Assembly (NCBI GenBank): GCA_028285035.1
Contig: JANQQF010000130.1
Span: 35,984 to 99,983 of the forward strand
Origin: Phycisphaerae bacterium
GTDB taxonomy: Bacteria; Chloroflexota; Anaerolineae; 4572-78; J111
DNA: 64,000 nucleotides
Reading direction: 5' to 3'
Shown: piece after piece, positions 17,294 through 27,301 of the stretch
How positions within the stretch are numbered: the stretch's first letter is position 1
How the letters are laid out: each line of letters begins with the position of its first letter
Position numbers and translations under genes: made by a program
The notes under the pieces: model-generated
Seen by the model: only the letters and a program-made list of their open reading frames with translations
Database searches by the model: none
Told to the model about the DNA's origin: nothing

Positions 17294-20200
17294 ATGCTAA
17301 AGGCCGAGTATAGTTCTACCACTCACAAGGCTCAAAATGAGCGTATTGCCGTGGTAGGAATGGGGTGTCGCTTTCCTGGGGGAGCAAATAGCCCAGCTGC
17401 GTTTTGGGAGTTATTGCAAAACGGAGTTGATGCCATCGTCGATGTTCCCGAAGATCGTTGGGATATACGTCGTTTCTATGACCCTGACCCTGGCAAACCT
17501 GGTAAGATGTATGTGAAGCAGGCTGGATTTTTGCAGGAGAAAATAGACCGGTTTGATGCTCAATTTTTTGGTATTTCCCCGCGAGAGGCTGCGCCACTTG
17601 ACCCCCAACAACGCTTACTGCTAGAGGTAACCTGGGAGGCGTTGGAAGATGCGGGGTTTATTCCAGACCAACTTCGACATTCAAATACTGGCGTTTACAT
17701 CGGTGGGTTTACTCTGGATAATAAACTTCTTCAGCTCGGCATCCTTAATCGTGAGGCCATTTCAGCCCATTCCCCGGTTAGCTCATCGATGGTTATGCTC
17801 TCCAATCGGCTCTCTTACTTTTTTGATTTTCAAGGGCCAAGTTTTACCGTAGATACGGCTTGCTCCTCGTCATTGGTTTCATTGCATCTAGCTTGTCAAA
17901 GCTTACTGACCAAAGAATGCAACTTAGCTGTGAGTGGTGGGGTCAATATGATGCTCCGTCCGGAGTATCCTGTTGCGATGTGCAAAGGTGGTTTTTTAGC
18001 ATCCGATGGCCGTTGTAAAACATTTGATGAACGGGCCAATGGCTATGGTCGGGGTGAAGGGGCCGGAATTGTGATCCTTAAACGTCTCTCCGATGCGCTG
18101 GCCGATGGGGATCACATCCACGCCTTAATCGCTGCGACTGGTACAAATCAAGATGGCCGTACCAACGGCATTACCCTGCCCAATGCCGCTGCCCAGCAAC
18201 AATTGATGCGAGAGGTCATCCAGAAAGCTGGAATTTCTCCGGCTCAAATTCAATATGTTGAAGCACACGGCACCGGTACCCAAGCAGGCGATCCCGTTGA
18301 GGCTGAGTCGCTGGGAACCGTTTTGGCTGTTGGCCGGTCTGCTAATGCACCCCCGCGCTGGATTGGTTCGGTTAAAACTAATATAGGACATCTTGAAGCG
18401 GCGGCTGGAATCGCCGGGGTGATTAAGACAATTCTAACGTTAAAGCACAAGGCTATTCCGCCGAATTTACATTTTAATCAGCCCAATCCGAACATTGATT
18501 TAGAGGCCTTGGGTTTGTGCGTGCCTCAAAAATTGGAACCCTGGCCCAATCACGATGGTCCGGCCTACGCCAGTATCAACTCTTTTGGATATGGGGGGAG
18601 CAATGCGCATGCTGTTATTCAAGAAGCGCCCCCGTTACCTGCACTCTCCTCACCCGACAATGACACATTCTCCCAGACAAACACAGAGACAAATGGACAT
18701 CTACACATCGCCGTTTCCAATCTAGTATCAACTCAGGATGCCCCCCTAATTCTTCCACTGTCCGCCCAGACTGAGTCATCATTAGCGGTTAGAGCACAAC
18801 AAATAGCCCAGATGATTTCAGAGCACTCTGATCTATCATTAGCTGATCTGGCTTATACCTGTGCTATAAAACGCACGCATCATCGACATCGAATTACGGT
18901 TGTAGCAAATTCTAGAGAGTCCCTGCTTGAAAAATTGACGGCTGTAACCCAGGATAAAATTGTATCGGGAGTAACAGCCGGTCAAGTGACAATTGATCCT
19001 AAAGTAGCCTTTGTTTACACTGGTATGGGTCCGCAGTGGTGGGGGATGGGCACTGAGTTGCTTGAGCGATATCCACTGTTCACAGAATTGCTTCAGGAAT
19101 GTGATCATCTCTGGCAAAAATATGCAGACTGGTCGCTGTTGAAGCTGTTTTCGGATAGAAATGGGCAGCCAATGGCCGAACCAAAATATGCCCAACCCGC
19201 GAATTTTATACTCCAGGTGGGGTTAACCGAATTGTGGCGTTCGTATGGAGTAATGCCTGATGGTTTGATTGGACACAGTGTTGGTGAAATCGCTTCAGCT
19301 TATGTAGCCGGTGTGTTAAGCCTTGAGGATGCCCTCCACTTAACCTACCATCGTAGCCATCTGCAGCAGACCGTGGCGGGCCAAGGTACGATGTTGGCCG
19401 TTGGCTTATCCGCTCAAGCCGTGATATCTTACCTAAACGGCTATACAGATCGGATTTCTATTGCTGCAATTAATAGCCCAGCTTCAGTTACGGTAGCCGG
19501 AGACCCTACAGCCCTAGAACAACTTAGCGCCACCCTAACCAGCCAGGGCGTGTTTAATCGTCCCCTCCAAGTGAAGGTTGCCTATCACAGCTACCAGATG
19601 GCCCCCTTAAAAGCTGAATTTCTACACAACTTAACCGACTTAACAGCTAACTCACCTCAATTGCCACTCTATTCAACCGTGACCGGGGCCTTGGTGTCTT
19701 CGAGGGAGCAGGAGCCTGAGTATTGGGGGCAAAATTTCGAAGCGCCGGTTTTGTTGTCGCAGACAATCGAGACAATGGCAGCAGACGGCTTCAATACCTT
19801 TGTTGAAATTGGTCCACATCCTGTGCTTGGCCCCTCGATTCAGGAATGTTTGCAAGCTGAGGGCGTGACTGGTCTGATGGGCTATTCCCTCCGCCGTAAA
19901 CAACCGGAAGAGGAAACAGTCTTAACAAATTTGAGCGAGCTTTATACGAATGGCATACCCGTTGATTGGAGTCGGCGATACCCAACCGGGAGTCTGCTTA
20001 CATTACCAAACTATCCTTGGGATCGGGAAGAACTGTGGTATGAAACTGATCAGTCGCGGGAGGATCGCCTAGGCACAACTGGACACCCGTTGGTTCAGCC
20101 TCTAACAGACTCAATTGAGCCTACTTGGGAAGGCGAATTGAATGCTTATCATCTGCCCTATTTGGTCGATCATCGCCTTGAAAATACCGTGATTTTCCCA

Positions 20201-23200
20201 GGCAGTGGCTACGTGGAGTTGGGCCTCATACCGGCAAAATCTAGCGATGGGTCTTGGATAGAAGGTATAGAATTTTACAAAACTCTGGCCATTGATTATA
20301 CGCCTGTTGTCCGTTTAACATTTAATGAAGACTCTGGCGAGTTCTCCATTTACAGTCGGCCCCTATCAAAAACTAATGAAAAACAGTCGGCTTGGACTCG
20401 TCATGCGGGTGGCCGGGTGGTGCCTGGTGCTATTCCCGCGCAAAACGATCAACTCGACCTGCTAGAAATTCAGACTCGCTGTTCCATTGAACTTGACCGG
20501 ACGCTGCTCTATCAGAATTTTGACAACCTTGGCATGCAATACGGTCCCTATTTCCAGGGTGTTCAACAAATTTGGCAGGGGCAGGATGAGGTCTTGGCCC
20601 GGATTGCGGTTCATCAAGCCGCAGAGGAGAGTTGTCAGGATTATCAAATACATCCAACCCTGTTGGATGGTTGTTTTCAATCATTAATTGCCGCCGTAAG
20701 TGAAGATATTACCGATGCAGGCCATATTTATCTGCCAGTACAAATTGAGCAACTACGCTTGTATGGTCAGATAGGTGCACAAGTATGGTGCTGGGGCTGG
20801 CTCACCCGACGAACTGATAAATTTTTGGAAGGCAACTTGGTGCTTTGCGACGATAGCGGACAGGTCTTGGCCGAACTACTTGGCTTGTGTCTGCAAGCTC
20901 TAGCCCATACCCCAGAAAATACCGGGTTGTCGGCAACCAATCCCTTTTATGCCACTCAATGGGAGACAACGGTTAATAACGATCCCTTGCCGATTCACAG
21001 TCAGCCGCCAGACCGGTGGCTACTTTTTGCTGATCAGATTGGACTGGATGATGACTTGACAAGGTTGCTGACCGACCACAATCAAGCAACCGCTATGGTG
21101 TTTGCTGGGGATGGCTTCGCCCAGCTTGATGAGCAAAATTTTCAGATTAGGCCTGATAGTGGCGATGATATGCAGCAACTACTCAACAGGGTTTTACAGA
21201 CCGGCCCTTTATCCGGGGTAATTTATTTATGGGGCACACATCTATCCAGACCAAACCTCGACCTTGATGACCTACAACAGATCGGCCTCCGTGATAGTGT
21301 AACCGTGATGCACTTAATCCAGGCGCTTAACCTCAACGGTATCGATAGTTTGCACAAGTTATGCTTTGTCACCGAAGGGGTACAGCAAATTGATGCGGAT
21401 GAAACAATTGCCTCGATTGGACAATCGGCGCTGTGGGGATTAAGACGGGTGATTGCCGCTGAACACCCCACATTTAAACCGGTAATCATTGACTTGCCTG
21501 CTGACCCGTCACAGGAGATGCTCTCGTCTTTGGTTGCTGAACTGCTGACTGAGGGTGATGAGGCGGAAATTGCCTTGCGTGATACAACCCGTTATGTGCA
21601 TCGTTTAGTGCAAGTTGAAGATATGCAACCTGAGTTGATCACGGCCCCATCCCAAATCCCATTTATGCTCACTATCCCCAAACCTGGCCTTATTGACAAT
21701 CTTGAGTTTCATGAAGTAGACCGACGCGTTCCCGGTCCCGATGAGATTGAGATTGAAGTCCAAGCTAGCTCGCTTAACTTTAAAGATATTATGAAAGTGC
21801 TGAACCTGTTACCGGATAACTATTTGGACAACACCTTTTTTGGTCAGGAACTTGGCATGGAATGTGCTGGCGTGGTGGTTAATGTTGGTCCAAACGTGAA
21901 AATTTTTAAGGTGGGAGATCATGTGGTTGTGCCCGTGGCTGAGGGAAGCTTTCGTTCTTATGTCACTGCCCCCATTCAGTACGCCGTCCCTAAACCAAGT
22001 CCGCTCAGCTTTGCAGAGAGCGTCACCTTTATTCCCTGGATTACCCCCTACTACGCCCTTCACGAAATTGCCCGACTGAAACCGGGCGAAAAAGTGCTTA
22101 TTCATAGCGCTGCTGGAGGGGTTGGCCTGGCTGCAATTCAGATTGCCCAATGGAAAGGGGCTGAAATATTTGCGACGGCTGGGAGTCCGGAAAAACGTGA
22201 ATATCTGGGCTCCTTGGGAATAAAATATGTCAGCGACTCCCGTTCTCTTAAATTTGTATCTGATATTTTAGCCTGGACCGATGGCGTAGGGGTCGATGTG
22301 GTGCTCAACTCGCTGTCCGGCGAGGGGTTACTCAAAAGCTTTACCCTGCTCGCTTCTTTTGGCCGATTTATCGAAATCGGTAAACGAGATATTAATGAAA
22401 ATCGGAAGTTAGCGATGGCTGCCTTTGACCGTAACTTAATCTTTGCGGCTATTGATATTGACAAAATGATGGCCGAGCAACCGACACTGTTTCGACGATT
22501 GCTAGATGAAACGTGGCAATTGCTTGATGATAGCACGTTCAAACCGCTCCCGACGACGACGTTTGAGGCCACCGAAGTGACCGAGGCCTTTCGTTTTATG
22601 GCCCAGGCCCGGCATATCGGCAAGGTTGTGCTTAAAATGCACAATCAGCCCGTCCAGATTAAATCCTTGCCGCAGGTCAGCCCGATCATCAAGGCTGATG
22701 GCAGCTATTTGATCACTGGCGGATTCGGTGGCTTTGGGCTGGAGGTAGCCAAATGGATGGTGGTACAAGGGGCGCGGCATCTGATTTTGCTGAGCCGCAA
22801 CGGCCCTCAATCCGATCAGGCTCAAGCGGCTATGCGTGATTTCGAAGCACAAGGGGTGGAACTGCACGTCGCCAAAGTCGATGTTTCTAACCTTGAGCAA
22901 GTTGAGACCTTATTTAGCCAAATCAAGGCGACGATGCCGCCGCTGAAAGGCATTATGCACGCGGCGATGGTATTGGATGATGGTCTATTGCTTCAGCTAG
23001 ATAAAACTAGATTTGAAAGGGTGATGGCACCCAAAGCACTGGGAGGCTGGCACTTGCATCAACAAAGTCTGGACACCCCGTTAGATTTCTTTATCACATT
23101 TTCTTCCGTGTCTGCCCTGTTGGGGAACGCCGGACAGTCCAACTATGTGGTCGCCAATGCGGTACTTGATGGGCTAGCCCATTATCGCCGTTCTCGCGAA

Positions 23201-23845
23201 TTGCCAGGCTTGAGCATTAATTGGGGTGTCATCAGCGATGTGGGCGTTGTAGCCCGCGATGCTGGGGTGGCCCAACACCTCGATCGTTTAGGCATCAGAG
23301 GGATGACGTCCGGTCAGGCGCTTGAGGCGTTGCAACAGCTCTGGTCGCAAAATCTCACCCAAATTGGGGTGATGGATATCGATTGGCAGCAGTGGGCTGT
23401 CAACCTTGAAGTTGGGCAGATATCACCCTTCTATTCCCATCTAGTATCATTGAATGGCAACCAGCGAAATGACCCGGATATTAACCCATTTGCGGGCACG
23501 CTTCTGGCGGTTCCTTTGGATGAGCGACAACAGGTTACCGAAACGTTTCTCACCGAGCAGGTTTCAAAAGTGTTGCGTTTATCGGCCTCAAAAATCGATG
23601 CCTATAGCAAACTCGACCACTTAGGCTTTGACTCGCTGATGTCTATGGAGTTACGCAACGCAATTCGACTTGAAACGGGGGTAGAAATTACCACAATGCT
23701 GTTGATGCAGGGGCCAACGATTGCCCAGTTGGCCACGCAGCTTCTGGCGGAAATTATCATGCCGGACGATGATTTGTTGGCCAAAATAGATGATATGTCT
23801 GAAGAGGAACTAGACTCTCTACTGCTGGAAATGATGGAGGAGTGA
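17294..23845 (+). CDS. Highly reducing type I polyketide synthase (KS-AT-DH-ER-KR-ACP)
   Basis: One complete module of 2183 residues. KS is about 16-440 with Cys190, His325 and His366. AT is about 565-870 with Ser662 in GHSVGE and His765 in VAYHS, which reads as malonyl-type. DH is about 915-1200 with His960 and Asp1125; its motif is HxxxNxxxxP, Asn replacing the usual Gly. ER is about 1455-1770 with GGVG at 1608-1611. KR is about 1795-1985 with GGFGGFG, Ser1938, Tyr1951 and the LDD of B-type reductases. ACP carries Ser2114. There is no thioesterase or reductase for release. The acidic C-terminal tail (about 2155-2183) looks like a docking helix for the next protein. It likely elongates and fully reduces an acyl chain supplied by a FAAL-ACP. 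The stop overlaps the control region of the next gene, which offloads the chain. Confidence 0.95.
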   Translation: MLKAEYSSTTHKAQNERIAVVGMGCRFPGGANSPAAFWELLQNGVDAIVDVPEDRWDIRRFYDPDPGKPGKMYVKQAGFLQEKIDRFDAQFFGISPREAAPLDPQQRLLLEVTWEALEDAGFIPDQLRHSNTGVYIGGFTLDNKLLQLGILNREAISAHSPVSSSMVMLSNRLSYFFDFQGPSFTVDTACSSSLVSLHLACQSLLTKECNLAVSGGVNMMLRPEYPVAMCKGGFLASDGRCKTFDERANGYGRGEGAGIVILKRLSDALADGDHIHALIAATGTNQDGRTNGITLPNAAAQQQLMREVIQKAGISPAQIQYVEAHGTGTQAGDPVEAESLGTVLAVGRSANAPPRWIGSVKTNIGHLEAAAGIAGVIKTILTLKHKAIPPNLHFNQPNPNIDLEALGLCVPQKLEPWPNHDGPAYASINSFGYGGSNAHAVIQEAPPLPALSSPDNDTFSQTNTETNGHLHIAVSNLVSTQDAPLILPLSAQTESSLAVRAQQIAQMISEHSDLSLADLAYTCAIKRTHHRHRITVVANSRESLLEKLTAVTQDKIVSGVTAGQVTIDPKVAFVYTGMGPQWWGMGTELLERYPLFTELLQECDHLWQKYADWSLLKLFSDRNGQPMAEPKYAQPANFILQVGLTELWRSYGVMPDGLIGHSVGEIASAYVAGVLSLEDALHLTYHRSHLQQTVAGQGTMLAVGLSAQAVISYLNGYTDRISIAAINSPASVTVAGDPTALEQLSATLTSQGVFNRPLQVKVAYHSYQMAPLKAEFLHNLTDLTANSPQLPLYSTVTGALVSSREQEPEYWGQNFEAPVLLSQTIETMAADGFNTFVEIGPHPVLGPSIQECLQAEGVTGLMGYSLRRKQPEEETVLTNLSELYTNGIPVDWSRRYPTGSLLTLPNYPWDREELWYETDQSREDRLGTTGHPLVQPLTDSIEPTWEGELNAYHLPYLVDHRLENTVIFPGSGYVELGLIPAKSSDGSWIEGIEFYKTLAIDYTPVVRLTFNEDSGEFSIYSRPLSKTNEKQSAWTRHAGGRVVPGAIPAQNDQLDLLEIQTRCSIELDRTLLYQNFDNLGMQYGPYFQGVQQIWQGQDEVLARIAVHQAAEESCQDYQIHPTLLDGCFQSLIAAVSEDITDAGHIYLPVQIEQLRLYGQIGAQVWCWGWLTRRTDKFLEGNLVLCDDSGQVLAELLGLCLQALAHTPENTGLSATNPFYATQWETTVNNDPLPIHSQPPDRWLLFADQIGLDDDLTRLLTDHNQATAMVFAGDGFAQLDEQNFQIRPDSGDDMQQLLNRVLQTGPLSGVIYLWGTHLSRPNLDLDDLQQIGLRDSVTVMHLIQALNLNGIDSLHKLCFVTEGVQQIDADETIASIGQSALWGLRRVIAAEHPTFKPVIIDLPADPSQEMLSSLVAELLTEGDEAEIALRDTTRYVHRLVQVEDMQPELITAPSQIPFMLTIPKPGLIDNLEFHEVDRRVPGPDEIEIEVQASSLNFKDIMKVLNLLPDNYLDNTFFGQELGMECAGVVVNVGPNVKIFKVGDHVVVPVAEGSFRSYVTAPIQYAVPKPSPLSFAESVTFIPWITPYYALHEIARLKPGEKVLIHSAAGGVGLAAIQIAQWKGAEIFATAGSPEKREYLGSLGIKYVSDSRSLKFVSDILAWTDGVGVDVVLNSLSGEGLLKSFTLLASFGRFIEIGKRDINENRKLAMAAFDRNLIFAAIDIDKMMAEQPTLFRRLLDETWQLLDDSTFKPLPTTTFEATEVTEAFRFMAQARHIGKVVLKMHNQPVQIKSLPQVSPIIKADGSYLITGGFGGFGLEVAKWMVVQGARHLILLSRNGPQSDQAQAAMRDFEAQGVELHVAKVDVSNLEQVETLFSQIKATMPPLKGIMHAAMVLDDGLLLQLDKTRFERVMAPKALGGWHLHQQSLDTPLDFFITFSSVSALLGNAGQSNYVVANAVLDGLAHYRRSRELPGLSINWGVISDVGVVARDAGVAQHLDRLGIRGMTSGQALEALQQLWSQNLTQIGVMDIDWQQWAVNLEVGQISPFYSHLVSLNGNQRNDPDINPFAGTLLAVPLDERQQVTETFLTEQVSKVLRLSASKIDAYSKLDHLGFDSLMSMELRNAIRLETGVEITTMLLMQGPTIAQLATQLLAEIIMPDDDLLAKIDDMSEEELDSLLLEMMEE

Positions 23846-23847
23846 CG

Positions 23848-25176
23848 ATGAATAGTAATCATAAAAAATTACCAGCGCTTTCTCTGGAGCAAAAAAGAGA
23901 ACTTTTAAGGCAAAAGTTACAGGAAAAAGCGCTTAAACAACAGGCGAACGTGCCAACAGACCGTGATAACATCCCCCAGAAAAGTTATCGGGTAGACCTG
24001 TTTCCTGAATATCAATCTTTGCAGCAGCAATTTGCTAACTTAGAACGGCTAGAGGTGTCGAACCCTTACTTTAGAGTTAATGAAACGGCTGTAAATGATA
24101 CCACTATCATCGGAGGCCAAGAATATATCAGCTATGCTGGCTACAATTATCTTGGCTTTTCTGGCGATCCCAGGGTGTCGGAGGCCGTTAACGAGGCGGT
24201 TGAGCGCTACGGTACCTCGGCGTCAGCCAGCCGGGTGGCTACGGGCGAACGGCCCATTCATCAGGAATTGGAACAAGAACTGGCGGCTTTGCTAAATACC
24301 GAAGACTGTCTAGCGTTTGTCAGTGGTTATGGCACAAATGTGACTGTCATTAGCCACCTGTTTGGGGCGAATGATCTTATTATTCACGATGCACTCAGCC
24401 ACAGCAGCATTTTGAACGGTTGTTTGCTTTCGAGCGCTAGGCGCATTCCCTTTCCCCATAATGATGTTGAGGCGGCCGAAAAGATTTTGCAGGAGAATCG
24501 GCATAATTATGAACGTGTTTTAATTGTCATCGAAGGCGTTTACAGCATGGATGGCGATATTGCCGACCTACCCGGCTTTATCGAATTGCGCAATAAGTAT
24601 AAAACCCTACTGATGGTTGATGAAGCCCACTCAATCGGCGTGCTGGGCCAAACCGGACGGGGCATCGGCGAACATTTTGGCGTCAACAGCGCAGACGTTG
24701 ATATCTGGATGGGCACCCTTAGCAAAACCTTTGCCAGTTGTGGCGGATATATTGCCGGGTCTCGGGCTCTGATCAAGTTGCTCAAATATACGGCACCTGG
24801 TTTTCTTTACAGTGTGGGGATTTCGCCGCCTAATGCGGCGGCTGCTTTGGCTGTCGCCCGTTTGCTGCCTCAAGAGGCTGAACGGGTGGCTCAATTGCAG
24901 CAAAATTCAAAACTTTTTCTTAATTTGGCCCGCCAAAAAGGGTTAGATACTGGCCTAAGCCACGACTCACCGGTTATTCCAATTATTATCGGAAACTCTA
25001 TGCGCTGTCTGCAAGTGGCGCATCAACTCTTTGAACAGGGCATTAATGTGCAGCCCATCCTCTACCCAGCCGTGGCTGAGGATGCTGCCCGCTTGAGATT
25101 TTTTATGACCTGCCAACATACGGCAGACCAGATTCACTATACGGTCGATAAGATTGAGGAGTGTTTAAAGCAATAA
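23848..25176 (+). CDS. Alpha-oxoamine synthase (serine palmitoyltransferase-like, PLP)
   Basis: 442 residues counted from ATG 23848, chosen over GTG 23842 because GGAGGAG (23836-23842) is correctly spaced. It belongs to the AONS/KBL/SPT fold: YNYLGFSGDP, HDALSHSSILNG, DEAHSIGVLG, and the PLP lysine in TLSKTFASCGG (about Lys293). Such enzymes condense an amino acid with an acyl thioester, losing CO2, to give an alpha-amino ketone. An N-terminal extension of about 60 residues precedes the catalytic core. It begins with a basic amphipathic helix (LSLEQKRELLRQKLQEKALK) that could pair with the acidic tail of the PKS. With no thioesterase on the PKS, this protein is the natural release enzyme, giving a sphingoid-like 3-keto base. 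The amino acid used (serine, alanine, glycine or cysteate) cannot be told by eye. Confidence 0.92.
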   Translation: MNSNHKKLPALSLEQKRELLRQKLQEKALKQQANVPTDRDNIPQKSYRVDLFPEYQSLQQQFANLERLEVSNPYFRVNETAVNDTTIIGGQEYISYAGYNYLGFSGDPRVSEAVNEAVERYGTSASASRVATGERPIHQELEQELAALLNTEDCLAFVSGYGTNVTVISHLFGANDLIIHDALSHSSILNGCLLSSARRIPFPHNDVEAAEKILQENRHNYERVLIVIEGVYSMDGDIADLPGFIELRNKYKTLLMVDEAHSIGVLGQTGRGIGEHFGVNSADVDIWMGTLSKTFASCGGYIAGSRALIKLLKYTAPGFLYSVGISPPNAAAALAVARLLPQEAERVAQLQQNSKLFLNLARQKGLDTGLSHDSPVIPIIIGNSMRCLQVAHQLFEQGINVQPILYPAVAEDAARLRFFMTCQHTADQIHYTVDKIEECLKQ

Positions 25177-25178
25177 CT

Positions 25179-26180
25179 ATGACTAAGGGCAAAATATTTG
25201 TGACGGGTGGTAATGGGTTTATCGGTTCGCGGGTTGTGCGGCAACTGCTTGAGCAGGGGTATGAGGTGCGCTGCTTGCTGCGGACAACTAGTAACACCAC
25301 GCGCATTGATGGCCTGGAATTTGAACCAGTCATCGGAGATGTGCGGGATATCACTTCAATTGAGGCAGGTATGACGGAGTGTCATGGGGTGATCCATTTA
25401 GCCAGTCTATCAAGTTGGGATGACATTCACTCACCTTTGATGGATGAGGTCGTGGTGCAAGGCTCCAAAAATGTACTGGCCACAGCTAGCAAATTGGGTA
25501 ACCTGAGAATGGTTTTTGTTAGCTCGATCATTGCCGTAAATGGAACCACAACACCCCAAATTCTCACCGAAGAAAGCACCTTTACGCTAAAACAGGGTAA
25601 GGATTACGGCTATGCCTTTGCCAAACGTAAGGTTGAAGCGCTCTGTCGAGAAGCAGCTCAAAATGGTTTGCCAGTGATGATTGTTAACCCTAGCGAGGTG
25701 TATGGGCCTGACGATACAGATATGGTCACTGCGGGAAATTTGGTTGATTTTGCAACGAGTCCAGTGGTGCTGGTTCCCAGTGGTGGCACCAGTGTGGCCC
25801 ACGTTGATGATATCGCGACAGGGATTATCGCGGCCCTGAAAGTGGGCCATCCGGGTGAACGCTACATCCTGGGCGGTGATAATCTCACTATCAAAGCACT
25901 GGCAGACTTGACCCTAAGCCTACTTAATCAACAGAAAAAAATCATTACAATCCCCAATGTCTTATTGAGCGCTCTGGCTAAAATTGGCAGCACCCTGCAC
26001 ATTCCCTTGCCCTTCAATCCGGCTGTTATTCCCTATGCGGTTAAATATTGGTTTGTTGATAATCGTAAAGCCTGTCAGGAATTAGGTGTACAATTTCGCC
26101 CTGCTAAGGAAGCGCTGGCTCCAACTTTACAATGGCTGCAAGAGGCTGGTTATGTAAAAGGAAATCATGATCAGAATTGA
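25179..26180 (+). CDS. Extended SDR (NAD-dependent epimerase/reductase type), probable keto-lipid reductase
   Basis: About 333 residues from ATG 25179, 2 bp after the upstream stop; an in-frame GTG at 25161 would overlap that gene. The N-terminal Rossmann motif is VTGGNGFIGSRV. Asp in GDVRD, HLAS, the catalytic Tyr and Lys in YAFAKRK, and NPSEVYGP identify the extended SDR/dihydroflavonol-reductase-like group. In the Caulobacter ceramide pathway a protein of this group (CerR) reduces the 3-keto intermediate made by the serine palmitoyltransferase. The location directly after the oxoamine synthase and before a GNAT-like acyltransferase supports the same task here. The specific substrate remains inference. 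The gene overlaps the next one by 14 bp. Confidence 0.85.
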   Translation: MTKGKIFVTGGNGFIGSRVVRQLLEQGYEVRCLLRTTSNTTRIDGLEFEPVIGDVRDITSIEAGMTECHGVIHLASLSSWDDIHSPLMDEVVVQGSKNVLATASKLGNLRMVFVSSIIAVNGTTTPQILTEESTFTLKQGKDYGYAFAKRKVEALCREAAQNGLPVMIVNPSEVYGPDDTDMVTAGNLVDFATSPVVLVPSGGTSVAHVDDIATGIIAALKVGHPGERYILGGDNLTIKALADLTLSLLNQQKKIITIPNVLLSALAKIGSTLHIPLPFNPAVIPYAVKYWFVDNRKACQELGVQFRPAKEALAPTLQWLQEAGYVKGNHDQN

Positions 26181-27294
26181 AAAGATTGATCGTACCTCAA
26201 AAAAGCGGGTAAATCGCTTTGTCAATATTCCCTACCGGCTATATGCCAATCATCCACAATGGGCTCCCCCACTCATTATGGACTCCAAATTATACCTGGA
26301 TGTAAAAAAACACCCTTTTTATAACCACTCAGAGGCTGATTTTTTTATTGCTGTTCGAAATGGACAAGATGTTGGTCGCATTGCAGTTCTGGAACATCGG
26401 CTGTTTAATCAACATCACGGCACACAACGTTGCCAGTTTTATTTATTTGAATGTGAGCACGATTTAGAAGCCGCAACCGCGCTCTTTGATCGAGCCTACG
26501 AATGGGCCAAAGAGCGCAATCTAACCGAAATTGTTGGACCAAAAGGGTTTTCTATGCTCGATAGTCTGGGCATGCTGGTAGATGGTTTTGATCATCAACA
26601 AACCATGACCATATCTAGCTACAACTACGACTACTACCCTGAACTCCTGGAGTCGCTTGGCTTTGTCAAAGAGCTTGATTATATCTCGTGCCAAATGAGT
26701 GCTGATACCTATCAATTCCCGGACTGGATTGAGACTATTGCCAATGAGGCCCGTCAAAAAGGAGATTTGACTGTGCGGGGATTTCGCAATATGCGCGAGT
26801 TGTTGTCCTGCGCTGCTGAGATGTTGAAAACATACAACACTGCGATGCTAAATAATTGGGAGAATTATCCATATCCTGACTATGAAATATCTTTTATCAT
26901 CGATACGCTAAAGGTGATTACCAATCCCAAGTTGATGAAAGTTATATATCAAGGCGAACGAATCGTTGGGATTCTGTTTGCTTTTCCTGATTTATCCATC
27001 GCATTGCAACGCGCTAAAGGGCGACTAACACCGCTTAGCCTGATCGACTTGCTCCTTCAAGTTCGCCGCAGTAAACGTATTGTGCTCAATGGATTAGGCA
27101 TTTTGCCTGAATTTCGACTGGGTGGTGGCAATGCTTTACTGTTCTCCGAGTTGGCCAAAACTGTGGAAGATTTTGGCATTCAGCAGGTCGAATTGCCCCA
27201 AATGGCCGACACGGCGGTTGCGGTGAGGCGTGATCTGGCCACTGTAGGAATCAAACCGTATAAGACCCACCGTATCTATGTTAAACAAGTGTGA
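26167..27294 (+). CDS. GNAT-like acyltransferase, ceramide-synthase candidate (paralogue 2)
   Basis: 375 residues. It is paralogous to the protein at 8366 along its whole length (IPYRLYANHPQW near the N terminus, ADFFIAVRNGQDVGRIAVL, YNYDYYPELLESLGF, and VLNGLGILPEFRLGGGNALLF near the C terminus). The GNAT-style beta-strand and acyl-donor loop is visible twice, suggesting a double or pseudo-duplicated fold. AAAAGGAA precedes ATG 26167. It overlaps the SDR gene and is followed within 10 bp by a FAAL-ACP, so the gene order oxoamine synthase, reductase, acyltransferase, acyl-ACP loader is complete. Its likely role is N-acylation of the long-chain amino alcohol with the fatty acid on the FAAL-ACP. 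Family databases usually leave this group unnamed, so the call is by context. Confidence 0.75.
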   Translation: MIRIEKIDRTSKKRVNRFVNIPYRLYANHPQWAPPLIMDSKLYLDVKKHPFYNHSEADFFIAVRNGQDVGRIAVLEHRLFNQHHGTQRCQFYLFECEHDLEAATALFDRAYEWAKERNLTEIVGPKGFSMLDSLGMLVDGFDHQQTMTISSYNYDYYPELLESLGFVKELDYISCQMSADTYQFPDWIETIANEARQKGDLTVRGFRNMRELLSCAAEMLKTYNTAMLNNWENYPYPDYEISFIIDTLKVITNPKLMKVIYQGERIVGILFAFPDLSIALQRAKGRLTPLSLIDLLLQVRRSKRIVLNGLGILPEFRLGGGNALLFSELAKTVEDFGIQQVELPQMADTAVAVRRDLATVGIKPYKTHRIYVKQV

Positions 27295-27301
27295 GGCAAA
27301 T

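Noticed and set aside
22138..22644. A 168-codon minus-strand reading frame within the PKS
   Set aside because: It lies opposite the enoyl- and ketoreductase domains, whose motifs are intact on the plus strand. It is an antisense shadow.
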